Assembly: GCA_000310025.1 (NCBI GenBank)
Contig: FN649003.1
Span: 1,585-23,336 of the forward strand
Reading direction: 5' to 3'
DNA: 21,752 nt
Source of the DNA: Ectocarpus siliculosus
Lineage: Eukaryota > Sar > Phaeophyceae > Ectocarpales > Ectocarpaceae
In this document: positions 21,601-21,752 of the stretch, one piece after another
Numbering within the stretch: position 1 is the stretch's first letter
How the letters are laid out: every line of letters begins with the position of its first letter
The notes under the pieces: generated by a model
Database searches by the model: none
Told to the model about the DNA's origin: nothing
What the model saw: the letters and a program-made list of their open reading frames with translations, nothing else
Translations under genes and position numbers: made by a program

Positions 21601-21752
21601 CCCGGGACGGAGCCGGGGCCGCTGGTGGCGGCTGCCGCGGTGGCTGTCCGTTCTGCTGCCGCTGCCGCTGCCGCTTCTGCTTCTGCTGCCGCCGCCGCCG
21701 CTGCCGCTTCTGCTTCAGCTTCTGCTGCTGCTGTCGAGGAGTCTGAGGAACC
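15692..21752 (-). CDS. SNF1: SNF1/AMPK catalytic alpha subunit, C-terminal part (5' end outside window)
   Basis: C-terminal half of the energy-sensing Ser/Thr kinase alpha subunit; the kinase domain lies beyond the right edge. Exons in coding order: 21752(open)-21330, 20742-20686, 20113-18866, 18292-18215, 17077-16847, 15799-15692. They give 2145 nt, 714 residues and a TGA stop. All five introns are phase 0 with GT donors and CAG acceptors. Together the exons rebuild the KA1/alpha C-terminal domain, which binds the beta and gamma subunits: RRRWYLGIQSRKE and HVMTE (121-141), VYRALIHLGCDWRVISSYK (142-160), IHCRWKP (161-167), FVIKVCLTLYK (566-576), IYLLDFQKLEGDPFGFMSLC (581-600), VINQLKML (603-610). 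Before it lies an Ala/Glu-rich linker with a PAK triplet. Between IHCRWKP and FVIKV lies about 390 residues of low complexity, absent from yeast, plant and animal relatives as I know them. The last exon (acceptor TCTCCTCAG, product ending LEGMDTST) is the least certain; without it exon 5 reads on to a stop at 16685. Confidence 0.9.
16122..16135. repeat. 14-bp perfect palindrome
   Basis: CCGCGGTACCGCGG is its own reverse complement. It lies in the last intron of the SNF1 gene. No partner site is seen. Confidence 0.4.
16322..16805. repeat. Five degenerate copies of a TTCATTGGTCAGCCGG... unit
   Basis: Units start at 16322, 16438, 16578, 16684 and 16743. Each reads roughly TTCATTGGTCAGCCGGTTAG, then CGCGGTCGATACCAACAATA and AAGACACACACAC, with many substitutions. 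Spacing shrinks irregularly (116, 140, 106, 59 bp). Three of the gaps carry ATGGTC/ATGGCC and a GACGT element. They lie in the last SNF1 intron. Confidence 0.7.
17418..17464. repeat. 15-bp direct repeat
   Basis: GTATACCCCATTTTG occurs at 17418-17432 and 17450-17464 inside the 1.1-kb SNF1 intron; the second copy is preceded by GCGGG. Confidence 0.7.
17678..17950. other. AT-rich patch within SNF1 intron 4
   Basis: The stretch is clearly richer in A/T than its flanks and carries small inverted motifs (CCAGTAA...TTACAGTACTGG) and repeated GGATAT/GGATA words at 17870-17925. It may be a relic of an inserted element. No coding signal is seen. Confidence 0.4.
18905..20086 (-). repeat. Low-complexity coding insert inside the SNF1 C-terminal domain
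   Basis: Within the 1248-nt exon 20113-18866, about 390 codons are dominated by GGC, GCC, CCG and TCC-type triplets encoding Gly, Ala, Pro, Ser and Asp runs. These include a ten-Gly run near 19630-19600 and several Ala7-8 runs. More ordinary sequence occurs near the start (SLKDKLSAASASPSGLL, then GVNPFTALLERVPEVV), which may be a conserved short motif. The frame is unbroken and flanked by real KA1 sequence on both sides within the same exon. Confidence 0.85.
21436..21752 (-). repeat. Triplet repeats encoding Ala/Glu and PAK repeats in the SNF1 linker
   Basis: CTG/CCG/TTC triplets at 21650-21737 encode alternating Ala and Glu blocks, and GCA/GCT triplets at 21498-21535 encode an Ala run. A 9-bp unit repeated three times near 21430-21458 gives PAKPAKPAK. 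All are in frame in the exon ahead of the KA1 domain. Such tracts vary in length easily. Confidence 0.8.

Noticed and set aside
1-21752. CRISPR array, bacterial operon, IS element or rRNA
   Set aside because: No regularly spaced short repeats, no ribosome-binding-site-led gene clusters and no rRNA-like blocks; introns and plastid targeting show nuclear eukaryotic DNA.

Overview
This window reads as nuclear DNA of a photosynthetic stramenopile, most likely a brown alga close to Ectocarpus. Three things point there. Coding sequence is cut into short exons by GT-AG introns of about 0.6-1.9 kb. The plastid protein starts with a signal peptide followed at once by a phenylalanine-led transit peptide (AAA|FGF), the bipartite signal of red-derived secondary plastids. 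Introns and spacers are full of G/C homopolymers, CA runs and CAG/CCG triplet tracts. Base composition looks slightly above 50% GC. The organism is inferred; the gene families are read from the sequence.

Layout, left to right. (1) 780 to the left edge, minus strand: a 260-codon frame with no stop that runs off the window; family not recognised. (2) 1434-7823, minus: a complete six-exon gene for a plastid PAP/fibrillin protein (317 aa), with every splice phase consistent. Its introns carry a near-perfect 33-bp-arm hairpin (4466-4546, candidate small-RNA precursor) and a 330-bp foldback with about 165-bp arms (6204-6534). (3) 7824-8367: a 544-bp spacer between divergent genes. (4) 8368-10492, plus: a probable two-exon gene for a 160-aa protein with a signal peptide and one C-terminal membrane helix; family unknown. 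(5) 10493-15691: about 5.2 kb with no gene I can support, holding G-rich tracts and short tandem duplications. (6) 15692-21752, minus, entering from the right edge: the C-terminal part of the SNF1/AMPK catalytic alpha subunit. Its C-terminal (KA1 / alpha-CTD) domain is spread over five exons and interrupted by about 390 residues of Gly/Ala/Pro/Ser-rich sequence.

The genes do not form a pathway or operon. SNF1/AMPK is the cell's energy-stress kinase, the fibrillin acts in plastid lipid bodies or thylakoids, and the membrane protein and left-edge frame are unknown. The fibrillin and the membrane-protein gene are head to head and may share promoter sequence. Points most worth follow-up are the large insertion inside the SNF1 C-terminal domain, the intronic hairpin whose three arm mismatches all become G-U pairs in the host-gene RNA, and the unrecognised left-edge frame.
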